55,189 nucleotides of DNA from the NCBI RefSeq assembly GCF_001757995.1, contig NZ_LXLV01000037.1, positions 1 to 55,189 on the forward strand, given 5' to 3'. Shown here piece after piece: positions 33,891-43,017 of the stretch. How positions within the stretch are numbered: position 1 is the stretch's first letter; the number at the start of each line of letters is the position of its first letter. The notes under the pieces were generated by a model. That model was not told the DNA's origin. It saw only the letters and a program-made list of their open reading frames with translations, and made no database searches. This DNA is from Bacillus mycoides (GTDB lineage: Bacteria; Bacillota; Bacilli; Bacillales; Bacillaceae_G). A program made the position numbers and the translations under genes.

Positions 33891-35021
33891 ATGGAGTTTA
33901 TTGTTAATCACAGACAATTTACACAAGCTCTTTCAGAAGTAAGTAAAGCTATCTCAACAAAAACTTTAATTCCTATATTATCCGGAATAAAAATAACAGC
34001 AGATCAATCTGGAATTACTTTAATCGCAAGCAATTCGAATATTTTCATTGAAAAATTTATACCTAGTTCAATTGAAAACGAACAAATTGCAACTATTTTA
34101 AAAGCAGGGAGTATTGTTGTACCGGCAAAGTATTTCATTGAAATTATTAAGAAAATGCCAAGTGAGATTTTAATAAAAAGTATGAATGAGCAGTTGATTA
34201 CAATTCAATCTGATGAAATTACATTAAACTTAAATGGATTCTCGGCGAATGAGTTTCCTCATGTACCATTTATAGATGAACATGCAGAAATACAAGTAGA
34301 GACGGAACGATTGATTGAAGTATTTAAACAAACTGCCTTTGCAGCTGCTAAAAATGAATCTAGACCAGTTCTTACTGGTGTAAATTTCGTTTTTGATCAT
34401 AATAAGTTAATTTGCGCTGCGACTGATTCACATAGACTAGCTTTACAAGAAATATTAATTTCATCTCATGCGAAAGCAAATTGCATTGTACCAAGTTCCA
34501 CTATTAGTGAACTACTAAAATTAATGAACAAGACTTCAAATTTAGTATACATATATCTTTCAGAGAGTCACATTATTTTTAAATTCGGTACAATCACGTT
34601 GTATTCAAGGCTTATTGAAGGGAAATATCCTAATATATCCGGCCTAATTCCAAATGAATCCCAAACAGTTATTAATATAGATAGAAAAAAGATTTTACAA
34701 GGTGTAGATCGTTCAAGTTTATTAGCTAGTGAATGGGCAAACAACAACGTTAACTTAGAAATCATCGACGAATTCACAATACAAATCTCTTCCAACGCTT
34801 CTCAAATTGGTGAAATATCCGAGACACAACAAATAGATGCTATTCACGGTGAAAAGCAATTAAATATATCTTTCGATGGACGATATATGGTCGATACTTT
34901 AAAAGCAATAAAAGAAGATAGAGTTACTTTAAGTTTTGGTGGTTCCATGAGACCGATATTAATTGAAGCAGGTGAACAATCTGCAGCAGTATATTTAATA
35001 TCACCTGTTAGAACTTATTGA
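33891..35021 (+). CDS. DNA polymerase III beta-clamp paralogue (second DnaN)
   Basis: A 376-residue sliding clamp with the three-domain layout: FTQALSEVSKAISTKTLIPI near the start, AAKNESRPVLTGV and TDSHRLALQ in domain 2, and MRPILIEA with the terminal PVRTY in domain 3. The length equals standard DnaN (about 378). It is not next to dnaA or recF, so it is a second copy rather than the main clamp. The TDSHRLA and C-terminal pocket segments are kept, so it probably still binds clamp-interacting peptides. A strong GGCGGGGG precedes the ATG. It may replace or compete with the main clamp under some condition. Confidence 0.92.
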   Translation: MEFIVNHRQFTQALSEVSKAISTKTLIPILSGIKITADQSGITLIASNSNIFIEKFIPSSIENEQIATILKAGSIVVPAKYFIEIIKKMPSEILIKSMNEQLITIQSDEITLNLNGFSANEFPHVPFIDEHAEIQVETERLIEVFKQTAFAAAKNESRPVLTGVNFVFDHNKLICAATDSHRLALQEILISSHAKANCIVPSSTISELLKLMNKTSNLVYIYLSESHIIFKFGTITLYSRLIEGKYPNISGLIPNESQTVINIDRKKILQGVDRSSLLASEWANNNVNLEIIDEFTIQISSNASQIGEISETQQIDAIHGEKQLNISFDGRYMVDTLKAIKEDRVTLSFGGSMRPILIEAGEQSAAVYLISPVRTY

Positions 35022-35063
35022 GAACAAAGTGATGCTGAGACTGTTCCTTCTTTTATAGAATGA

Positions 35064-35165
35064 GCCAGTCGCAAAACATCCTCTGGTCAAAATCCTTCAA
35101 GGCAATTTCAGCAATTGAACGAAATCGGAATGGATACTATTTTTGAAGAAAAGGTTTCTGGGTAG
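35064..35165 (+). pseudogene. Fragment of a serine-recombinase/resolvase gene
   Basis: A stop-bounded frame of 33 codons reads QNPSRQFQQLNEIG then MDTIFEEKVSG, which is the segment that follows the catalytic N-terminus in Tn3-type resolvases (QN..RQ...L...G.D.IFEEK.SG). The catalytic serine end and DNA-binding end are missing, and a stop follows the SG. It marks an old mobile element next to a gene of foreign base composition. Confidence 0.8.
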
Positions 35166-35366
35166 TAGAGGGTTTACGAAGTGTTGTTCGTTAACAAGAT
35201 GCTATATGTGACATACCCGAAAATCCGATTTCACATTTTCCTATACTGTGACTTTTCTGTGTTATCATGAACTGTGACAAGGTGTTTTTTGTTTGAAAGG
35301 AATTTCTAACAGAATAATTATGAAGATGATCAAATAATAAATTTTTACACATAAGGAGATAAAACT

Positions 35367-35819
35367 ATGGCAAAAAACAAATTACTAAGAATGGACAATG
35401 TCGGCATCGTTGTAGAATCCCTTGATGACGCAATCTCTTTCTTCGAGGAAATTGGCTTGAACCTCGAAGGGCGAACCACTGTCGAAGGTGAATGGTCCGG
35501 TCGCGTAACTGGATTGGGTTCTCAGTGCGTAGAGATTGCTGTGATGGTTACCCCAGATGGCCACAGCCGAATTGAACTTTCGCGATTTCTCACCCCACCT
35601 ACTATAGCAGATCACCGGACTGCTCCTGTAAACGCCCTCGGTTATCTACGCGTCATGTTCACCGTTGAAGACATTGACGAAATGGTATCCAGACTTACTA
35701 AGTATGGTGCTCAGCTCGTTGGCGAAGTGGTTCAGTACGAGGACTCGTATCGGCTCTGCTACATTCGTGGAACCGAAGGACTTCTAATCGGTTTGGCGGA
35801 ACAACTCGGTAACAAATAA
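35367..35819 (+). CDS. VOC (glyoxalase/dioxygenase-fold) family protein
   Basis: A 150-residue protein with two beta-alpha-beta-beta-beta modules: MDNVGIVVESLDDAISFFEE opens the first and YLRVMFTVEDIDEMVSRL the second, with a terminal LLIGLAEQLG strand. Glyoxalases, dioxygenases and fosfomycin/bleomycin-resistance proteins share this fold; function is not set. G+C is by eye about half, against roughly a third around it, and codon use differs, so it is probably acquired; a resolvase remnant lies just upstream. AAGGAGAT lies before the ATG. TGTGAC occurs three times in the 160 bases upstream. Confidence 0.88.
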   Translation: MAKNKLLRMDNVGIVVESLDDAISFFEEIGLNLEGRTTVEGEWSGRVTGLGSQCVEIAVMVTPDGHSRIELSRFLTPPTIADHRTAPVNALGYLRVMFTVEDIDEMVSRLTKYGAQLVGEVVQYEDSYRLCYIRGTEGLLIGLAEQLGNK

Positions 35820-35826
35820 GTAAGTG

Positions 35827-35963
35827 ATGTTTTATAAAAAAGCCCCCAATATCCCATCTGCTATTTTAGATTCAAACAATATGGAAGACCCTACAGGATA
35901 TTGGACAAAAGAAAAAATGTAAAATGCAATTCCAGTAGATAAAACAGAGAATTTTAATAGATG
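35827..35963 (+). pseudogene. Stub of a trypsin-like serine protease precursor
   Basis: An ATG at 35827 opens 31 codons with PSAILDSNNMEDPTGYWTKE; after a stop at 35920 the same frame goes on NAIPVDKTENFNR. The WTKEKM-NAIPVD pattern resembles the pro-region junction of secreted Bacillus trypsin-like proteases. The catalytic domain is absent. Recognition rests on a short segment. Confidence 0.4.
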
Positions 35964-35977
35964 AGTCATAAATGAAT

Positions 35978-36015
35978 AAAAAGCGAACCATCAATATTAA
36001 ATCGGTTCGCTTTTT
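35978..36015. terminator. Bidirectional terminator before the MBL-fold gene
   Basis: AAAAAGCGAACC pairs with GGTTCGCTTTTT; it ends the minus-strand MBL gene and plus-strand transcripts. Confidence 0.9.
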
Positions 36016-36022
36016 ATTATAA

Positions 36023-36985
36023 TTATACTTCTCGCCACCAAGCTGACGTAGGATATTCTCTAGATTTTAACGTAATAGCTTCACCAATTTGTGGCATTGC
36101 AATATTAACCCCTAAACGATTTGCTTCTTTTGTAACTCGCTCAATTGGATCACTCCATTCATGTAATGCTAACGTAAAAGCACCCCAATGAATAGGAACA
36201 AGCAATTCTCCTTTAACGTCAATATGAGCTTGTACTGTTTCTTCTGGCAACATATGAATTGCAGACCATCTCGTATCGTATTGCCCGCATTCCATTAAAG
36301 TAAGATCGAATGGACCATATTTATTACCAATCTCCTTAAAGTGCGGAGCATAGCCACTATCACCGCTAAAGAAAACTTTCGTTTCTTGACCAAGAATAAG
36401 CCATGAACACCATAAAGAACGATCTTTATCTGTCATACTTCGTCCAGAGAAATGCCTTGCAGGAGCGCAAACTAACTTAATATTATCAAACGTAATTTCA
36501 TCCCACCAATTATGCTCACTAATTTTATTAGGTGAAACACCCCATTTAATAAGATAACGCGCAACTCCAGTCGGAACATAAAAATGCTTTGCATGATCTT
36601 TTAACTGCATAATACTTTTATAATTTAAATGGTCATAGTGATTATGAGAAATAATAATCGCATCAATTTCTTGAAGATCTTCACGTTCTAAAGAAAAAGC
36701 ACCACTATATCGTTTACTATTAAAAACAGGAAACGGGGAAGAGGCGTCGCCAAACATAGGATCTAATAACAGCTTTTTACCTTCTATTTTTAAAAGAGAA
36801 GCAGAATGACCAAACCATGTAATACTCTCTAAAGACTCATTATCTTTATTCGATAAAGCAATAGGTAAATTCTTTATAGGACGCAGTTTTGTTTTCATTT
36901 TAAAGTAATCAGTCATTAAACCGATAACATCTTTTGGTTTAAAACTTACATCAGTATGAATTTGATTTATATATTTCTTTTTCAT
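36023..36985 (-). CDS. MBL-fold metallo-hydrolase (NAPE-PLD-like)
   Basis: A 320-residue metallo-beta-lactamase-fold enzyme. ISHNHYDHLN has the HxHxDH zinc site, ITWFGHSASLLKIEGKKLLL the usual fold start, FFSGDSGYAP the bridging Asp, and PIHWGAFTLALHEW the last His. The WFGHS and HWG blocks match the N-acyl-phosphatidylethanolamine phospholipase D-like group found widely in bacteria, so a phosphodiester or ester of a lipid is a plausible substrate, not proven. GGAGAAC lies before the ATG. Confidence 0.85.
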   Translation of the reverse strand: MKKKYINQIHTDVSFKPKDVIGLMTDYFKMKTKLRPIKNLPIALSNKDNESLESITWFGHSASLLKIEGKKLLLDPMFGDASSPFPVFNSKRYSGAFSLEREDLQEIDAIIISHNHYDHLNYKSIMQLKDHAKHFYVPTGVARYLIKWGVSPNKISEHNWWDEITFDNIKLVCAPARHFSGRSMTDKDRSLWCSWLILGQETKVFFSGDSGYAPHFKEIGNKYGPFDLTLMECGQYDTRWSAIHMLPEETVQAHIDVKGELLVPIHWGAFTLALHEWSDPIERVTKEANRLGVNIAMPQIGEAITLKSREYPTSAWWREV

Positions 36986-37279
36986 TAGTTCTCCTTTTTA
37001 CGTTTAACAATATACGTATGTTGTTATTCTAGCTGTTATTAGTGTAAACTATATTATTTTACCTTTCATCTTTAATGCAGTACATTTCATAAATTCTTCA
37101 AATTTATTATTTATATATAAAATAGAATTCATTTAGCAGCAGCTAAAACTAATATTATGTATTTGTAAATTGTTTTGTTTAAGTAAATTCTTTTTCATAA
37201 ACAACAAAGAACGTATGTTTCGCTATATGTTATAGAAGCAGGTAGGTAACTAATTATCCAAAGGAAAGAGAGTCTATAA

Positions 37280-37588
<309 letters not shown>

Positions 37589-37604
37589 AAATAAAATTCT
37601 AGAT

Positions 37605-37646
37605 AACCTTAGTATAGGTATTAACATAGCCATACTAAGGTTTTTA
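37605..37646 (+). terminator. Terminator after the LAGLIDADG remnant
   Basis: AACCTTAGTAT pairs perfectly with ATACTAAGGTT, followed by T. Confidence 0.85.
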
Positions 37647-37738
37647 ATTTGAGAGTATTAAAGGGTACTTATTTTTATTTATAGAACATAGTAAATACAT
37701 AGATTTTACAATTAACTTATTTAAAAAGGAGGGATGTA

Positions 37739-38628
37739 ATGATGGTTGCTAATAATACTCCAGAGAAAATACTACAAACAGCTTAGGAGACTAAAATGAT
37801 TTCATCTGGAGATAATTCTCCAACTATAAAAATAAGTGAAACAAATCTTCAATATTTACTTGTTATGCTTCATCTTAGAATTGAATCAAATACTATAAAG
37901 ACAGTACTAAATTGGACTAATGAAGAATTTGAAAAGCACATTTATTTATTAGAATTAGAAGGCTTATTGAAAAGGACAGGAGAAGGCTACTATCCGACGT
38001 GTATGGTTATAACAGCCTATGAAGGGAACAAATTGTATAACCTATGTAAGCCTCTAATTAAGCCTACACTTAAAATGATTGAGAAGTATTCTAATCAAAT
38101 TGATATTATTTCTAAAAGAATTGAAACATCTAATCATTTACCTAAAGAATCGTATAGTCTATTACTTTATAGTGGTGTGTTACTAGATTTTGGACAAATA
38201 ACTAATATTGAAGAAAACTATTTAGGAACGGAACGACCTTTGAGAAATGAGAAAAGATATAATTATGCGATCCAAGAACAGGAACAAACAGACATAGAGG
38301 CATTCGGGATGTATGGTAATACGTATTTATATTTAGGAGAAGTTCAAATTGGCCTTTATAGAAACACACGATATACAACTTTGAATTTAATAACTGCGAA
38401 TAAGGAAATACTTGAAGAACATTTTCACGATGCTATTACTGATATTAATTACGCGAAAAAGCAATTAGTAAAAAATTTTGTAGCAGCAGATACTCAATGG
38501 AAATAACCTATGAAGAATTTTTTATATGGTGGTATCACTTTTTCTATACAAAAGTAACTGATGAATTAATAAAACAAGACGTAATTAAACGCAGCTCTCA
38601 AGGGAATCAAACATATATAACTCTTTAA
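37739..38628 (+). pseudogene. Broken unknown gene, winged-helix-like (nonsense plus frame break)
   Basis: AAGGAGGGATG leads to an ATG at 37739. The frame hits TAG at 37784 after 15 codons and then continues open from an ATG at 37796 to 38506 (236 codons). YLLVMLHLRIESNTIKTVLN then NEEFEKHIYLLELEGLLKRT looks like a winged helix-turn-helix, and VITAYEGNKLYNL follows. At the end, an ATG at 38497 overlaps the stop in another frame and encodes 43 more residues (EEFFIWWYHFFYTKV...QTYITL), probably the displaced C-terminus. Family not recognised. An intact short protein from 37796 is the alternative. Confidence 0.6.
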
Positions 38629-38676
38629 ACTGTATGTATAGAATTTAACTTCACATTGTAGCAGGAGGATACGTGT

Positions 38677-38814
38677 ATGACTGTTATATGCTTAGTTAGG
38701 CACGGGGAAACTGAGTGGAATGCTATTGGAAAGCTCCAAGGTCGCGAGAACATTAAGCTAAATAAAAATGGTAAACAACAAGCATCTATTACCATCAAGA
38801 ACAATGGAAAATAA
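38677..38814 (+). pseudogene. Truncated histidine phosphatase (phosphoglycerate-mutase-like)
   Basis: A strong GCAGGAGGAT leads to an ATG and 45 codons. MTVICLVRHGETEWNA carries the RHGE phospho-histidine motif, and GKLQGRENIKLNKNGKQQA continues as in intact family members. It then stops with unrelated residues, so about three quarters of the enzyme, including the second catalytic His, are missing. Confidence 0.85.
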
Positions 38815-38915
38815 GTGAATACAACAAAATAGATCATTTGTGAACAGATAATAGTTCAAAAATAAATTAAAATTAAAATATAAAGAAAATACGATAAAAA
38901 AAGGAGAGAAGTACA

Positions 38916-39311
38916 TTGCAAAAGAAATTTATCAATCCGGAAACTTTGCCAGCAACTTTTGGTTACTCACATGTAGTCGAAGTTAGTAACGCTAAACGGA
39001 CAATTTACATATCTGGACAAGTAGCGCTTAATACTGATGGTCATATAGTTGGGATTGGAGATTTAAGTACACAAACGCGCCAAGTATTTGAAAATATTAA
39101 AGTAGCATTAGAAGCTTCAGAATTAAATTTTAATGATGTAGTAAAATTAACATTTTTCTTGACGGACATTTCTCAAATGGCCATTGTTAGAGATATTCGA
39201 GATCAATACATCAACACAAACAATCCACCAGCAAGTTCAGCTGTAGAAGTTAACAAATTGATTAACGATAAATTATTAATCGAAATCGAAGCAATCGCTG
39301 TAGCAAACTAA
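38916..39311 (+). CDS. RidA family protein (reactive enamine/imine deaminase)
   Basis: A 131-residue YjgF/YER057c/UK114-family protein. TIYISGQVALNTDGHIVG, VKLTFFLTDISQMAIVRDI and PPASSAVEVNKL match the family in order; RidA proper has Arg in the last block (the key residue before SxxE), while here PPASSAVEV has no Arg next to it, so it may be a divergent Rid subfamily member. It starts with TTG after AAAAGGAGAG. Monocistronic. Confidence 0.85.
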   Translation: MQKKFINPETLPATFGYSHVVEVSNAKRTIYISGQVALNTDGHIVGIGDLSTQTRQVFENIKVALEASELNFNDVVKLTFFLTDISQMAIVRDIRDQYINTNNPPASSAVEVNKLINDKLLIEIEAIAVAN

Positions 39312-39340
39312 TTTTAAAAAAACTTATTCTTAATCATATC

Positions 39341-39380
39341 AACGCAATTTGTTCACTTTAAATGAATTGCGTTTTTTATT
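39341..39380 (+). terminator. Terminator after the RidA gene
   Basis: AACGCAATT pairs with AATTGCGTT, followed by TTTTT. Confidence 0.9.
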
Positions 39381-39980
<600 letters not shown>

Positions 39981-39981
39981 C

Positions 39982-40013
39982 AAAAATCACCCTAACTGTT
40001 AGGATGATTTTTT
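39982..40013. terminator. Bidirectional terminator-like hairpin
   Basis: AAATCA-C-CCTAAC pairs with GTTAGG-A-TGATTT around one base, with A and T runs outside. It probably ends the minus-strand DUF1963 transcript. Confidence 0.8.
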
Positions 40014-40089
40014 AGCACTTAAACATATATAGACCAATAAATTGAGTCCTTTCCCTATTTAAACATAAGTAATGCTCTAAATTGTTATT

Positions 40090-40905
40090 TTAATAGCAAT
40101 CCCAATTGTAAATAACATTGGAAAAATCTAGATTTAACAAATCTTCCTTACGTATAAAGAAATTAGCAACACCAGAATCTCCCCACATAATATTTAATGC
40201 ATCATCCGTGTCGATTTGTAGCAATAATATATCATGCTGTTGGTATTTTTCTTCCCATTCCCTCGGATCTGTCTGTGTGAAAAATGGATAACCGCCAATT
40301 TTATGCCCTTGATCTTCGCATAGATCATCATACAGTTCGCCTAATTCTGTTTTATTTTCTTCATCAACAATTTCTTCCCAATCAATGTTTTCATTAAAAA
40401 TCTTTTCAAATCGATAATCTCTTGATGTTACTGGTTGATAATCGACTTCAAACTTTAGTTTAGCTGCTTCAGGTATGATAAAATGCTCTAAATCTAAAGT
40501 GTTTAAATAACTAAAATCAGTAATAACCTTAGTTAAATCTTCCGTTATTGTAGAATGATAAATAATTCGAAAGTCTTTTTGGCTTGTTGGATAATCAAAA
40601 TCTATTCCAAAAAGTTCATCATCAGCACTTACGAAAAATTGTAACAGTCCGTTTTGAGGCATGGACTCAATATACGGCATTTCTTCAAAGTTTAACTGCG
40701 CAAGTAGCATCATTGGTTGTCCATTTGAGTCTTTAGGATGTTCTTGATTTATAGGTACATACGGATACCCGCCAAACTTACTTTCAAAAAGAGTTGTTTC
40801 TGCTTGCGTTCCAGGCACTTTTATATACGGTTTTACACTTTCTTCTAAAATACTCCGATATTGCTCTAGTTCTTTTGGTATTTTAAGCTGATACGTATTC
40901 TTCAT
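40090..40905 (-). CDS. YwqG / DUF1963 family protein
   Basis: A 271-residue soluble protein. FGGYPYVPINQEHPKDSNGQ with MMLLAQLNFEEMP and LLQFFVSADDELFGID is the DUF1963 core, and IGGYPFFTQTDPRE with DILLLQIDTD is the matching second half. The function of YwqG is not established; some relatives sit beside toxin genes as probable immunity proteins. No toxin gene is adjacent here. GGAGGCAGGCG is before the ATG. Confidence 0.88.
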   Translation of the reverse strand: MKNTYQLKIPKELEQYRSILEESVKPYIKVPGTQAETTLFESKFGGYPYVPINQEHPKDSNGQPMMLLAQLNFEEMPYIESMPQNGLLQFFVSADDELFGIDFDYPTSQKDFRIIYHSTITEDLTKVITDFSYLNTLDLEHFIIPEAAKLKFEVDYQPVTSRDYRFEKIFNENIDWEEIVDEENKTELGELYDDLCEDQGHKIGGYPFFTQTDPREWEEKYQQHDILLLQIDTDDALNIMWGDSGVANFFIRKEDLLNLDFSNVIYNWDCY

Positions 40906-40983
40906 TTCGCCTGCCTCCCTTTAAAGATAAATAATAAATGTCTATCTCAATTATATTGCAAAAGATGGTTTCATTAAAAAAAA

Positions 40984-41391
40984 CTAAAAATCCGTTTTCA
41001 CCCTCATTTTTTGCGCACTTGGCGGACAAAGTAAATTATGTTCTGAAACCTTTTTATTAATAATTTGAATTAAATTTGCTGCTTCTGCGGTATTTGTTGT
41101 TTCTTTTAGAGTTTCTTTTAAAATATCAATTTCTTTTGAAAGTTCAATCCACCTCGGTAAAACATGATTATTCTTCAAAGTTCTATACAGTTGCTTTTCA
41201 GGATTGTACGAAAGTTCTTTATCAAGATTAAGAGGTTTCCCTTTACCAGGTAAATCATTAAAAGCGCCTTTCTTTTCTGCTTGCTTTATGATTGAGCTAA
41301 TATGGTCTTCATAAGTGAACGACCAAACTTTTTCATCTTTAACTAAAATTTCTTGTTTTTTAAGTTTTTTATCTAGTTCATCTTGATTCAT
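40984..41391 (-). CDS. DUF1992 / DnaJ-homologue subfamily C member 28-like protein
   Basis: A 135-residue protein. SIIKQAEKKGAFNDLPGKGK followed by PLNL is the defining DUF1992 motif, and the rest is a predicted helical tail with LCPPSAQKMR. It lacks a J domain. Its role is unknown. AAAGGGGAATG precedes the ATG. It is followed on the same strand by the DUF1963 gene. Confidence 0.88.
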   Translation of the reverse strand: MNQDELDKKLKKQEILVKDEKVWSFTYEDHISSIIKQAEKKGAFNDLPGKGKPLNLDKELSYNPEKQLYRTLKNNHVLPRWIELSKEIDILKETLKETTNTAEAANLIQIINKKVSEHNLLCPPSAQKMRVKTDF

Positions 41392-41418
41392 AGATTCATT
41401 CCCCTTTTCATTTTATTT

Positions 41419-41745
41419 TTATAGTGTTGTTTTCGAATATTTTAATGCTCTCAATCCATCCGGTAGCTTTTTACGCCACCAAATGCCATCGTGACGATCT
41501 TTAAACTCTTCACAAATGGTTTTGTATCTTTTTTCTTTTAAAGCTTTATAGAGACGTCTATTTGCCGTTAAAAGAGGTTCATTTTCAAGTTTTCCTGATT
41601 TCGTATGAATATGAAGATGAAATGTATACTGGTTAGCCGATGTAATAAGAACTTCTTGAAGGTGTGAAGTGCGAGAATAATCATGTGGTGTATAAAGATG
41701 AATCTTACGTGTATTATTTGAAATTGAACTATAGAAAGAATATGT
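41419..41745 (-). pseudogene. C-terminal remnant of an unknown protein
   Basis: The minus strand has an open frame of 108 codons without any Met, bounded upstream by TAA. It encodes a normal-looking sequence: RKIHLYTPHDYSRTSHLQEV, QYTFHLHIHTKSGKLENEPL and DRHDGIWWRKKLPDGL, ending at a TAA. No start or ribosome site is present, so the 5' part has been deleted. I do not recognise the family. It lies directly upstream (minus strand) of the DUF1992 gene. Confidence 0.65.
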
Positions 41746-41796
41746 TTAAAATTCGCTGTAAAGTCATAGTTATTTAATTTTGATATGAAGAATATT

Positions 41797-41836
41797 AGAG
41801 CCTTGCTACATTTTATTTGTAATAAGGCTCTTTAAA
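41797..41836 (-). terminator. Terminator-like hairpin after the helical protein gene
   Basis: AGAGCCTT and AAGGCTCT flank a 19-base loop; the T-run is weak on both strands. Confidence 0.4.
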
Positions 41837-41878
41837 GTTATTTAATTCTTATTGAATTAACGCATCCTTTTAGATCAG

Positions 41879-42244
41879 TTATTTATTAGGAAAATTATCA
41901 ATTGCTTGAATAGCTTGTTCCAACGCTTTTATTCTTCTTTCTAAAAGCGTTCTTTGAGGACTTCCAGCCTTTGACTTATCATACGCCCTCTCAATTGACG
42001 GAAGCAAACCAGTAAGAACATTACAAGCTTCTGCTACATCTTGCTGGGTATAATTATGGGTTCTTTGATTCCAAACGTTTTCTAGCATTGCTAAGCCGAT
42101 GCAAACAGCTTTCAGTCGTTTCTTTACTAAAGTAGTATTTGCACCTTTTTGAATCATCTGTGACAAAGCATTTTCTAGCTTATTGATTGTTGATTGTAAA
42201 GATTTTATTGATTCTAATTTATCTACATTTGACACGTTTTCCAT
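41879..42244 (-). CDS. Uncharacterised all-helical protein
   Basis: A 121-residue protein of predicted alpha helices only: LESIKSLQSTINKLENALSQ, then KRLKAVCIGLAMLENVWNQR and LERRIKALEQAIQAIDNF. Heptad-like spacing suggests a helical bundle or coiled coil. No signal peptide and no catalytic motif. I do not recognise the family. It has GAAGGGATAGC upstream of the ATG and is a single-gene unit. Confidence 0.6.
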   Translation of the reverse strand: MENVSNVDKLESIKSLQSTINKLENALSQMIQKGANTTLVKKRLKAVCIGLAMLENVWNQRTHNYTQQDVAEACNVLTGLLPSIERAYDKSKAGSPQRTLLERRIKALEQAIQAIDNFPNK

Positions 42245-42590
42245 GTTAGTGCTATCCCTTCTTCGTTTCTAAATTATTTTGCTTGATACTTGATGAAATC
42301 GATAAGAACCTGATTTCACTCGGAATATTTTAACATAAATAACTAACAATATTTGAAAGGATTTCTCAAGAATCCGGCACAATTGTTAAGCACAAGTTAA
42401 CTAAACTGCCTGATAGTCCAATAAGAATTAAAAAACTTTTATGTCACTTAACATTTACATGATGAATAATGATTTAAAGGAAAACGGCTACTAAGCTTAT
42501 CCTCCCTTCCTTACATCATTCTATATGTACTTCTTTCTTCTCATTAGAATTCCTATATAAACAAGTTGTTAATATTGTATATTTTATGAA
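42245..42590. other. Gene-free stretch
   Basis: No credible frame or ribosome site seen on either strand. A minus-strand stretch near 42380-42460 has coding-like bases but is broken by stops, possibly decayed sequence. Confidence 0.4.
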
Positions 42591-42591
42591 C

Positions 42592-42630
42592 AAAAAAACG
42601 CACAAGTAATGTATAACCTGTACGTTTTCA
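42592..42630 (-). terminator. Terminator of the YxiJ-like/patatin unit
   Basis: On the minus strand AACGTACAGGT pairs imperfectly with ACTTGTGCGTT, then seven T. Confidence 0.7.
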
Positions 42631-42633
42631 CTT

Positions 42634-43005
42634 TTATTCAGTAAGGTAATAAAGTAATAGTTTCCGGGCCTTCTCATAATTCATAAAATCTCTATACAAA
42701 ATTGGATACTTCACAATTTCTGTTTCTAGAAAACGATATTGCGGAAACCATTCAAAAAACGATTTTCTCAGCCAGTGTATTTGTTGAAATGAAATTTTCT
42801 TTTCGTTTTTATTAAGTACCCTACTCAAAGTTGCTGCGGTATGCATCCAATAATAATTTAAATCGGCATTTATACAGTCATCTTCTGTAAATTTATTTTT
42901 AAAGTCTCGCTGCAATTTTCGTGTATCACAATTCGGAAATGGTTTATATAGAGGACTATGCATTTTCAGCAATTCATTAAAAATAATCTTTTTTCCTAAT
43001 ATCAA
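42634..43005 (-). CDS. YxiJ-like family protein
   Basis: A 123-residue protein. PFPNCDTRKLQRDFKNKFTE, then YYWMHTAATLSRVL and LRKSFFEWFPQYRFLE, resemble B. subtilis YxiJ, a small protein from the wapA-yxx region where genes encode contact-toxin immunity and unknown products. It begins with TTG after AAGGGGGG and lies 12 bases after the patatin stop, so the pair is an operon. A link between the two functions is unproven. Confidence 0.6.
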   Translation of the reverse strand: MILGKKIIFNELLKMHSPLYKPFPNCDTRKLQRDFKNKFTEDDCINADLNYYWMHTAATLSRVLNKNEKKISFQQIHWLRKSFFEWFPQYRFLETEIVKYPILYRDFMNYEKARKLLLYYLTE

Positions 43006-43017
43006 CGTTCCCCCCCT

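Noticed and set aside
42380-42460. Minus-strand coding-like stretch in the gene-free region before the YxiJ-like gene
   Set aside because: Broken by stops in all frames and no family could be named; left as unassigned sequence.
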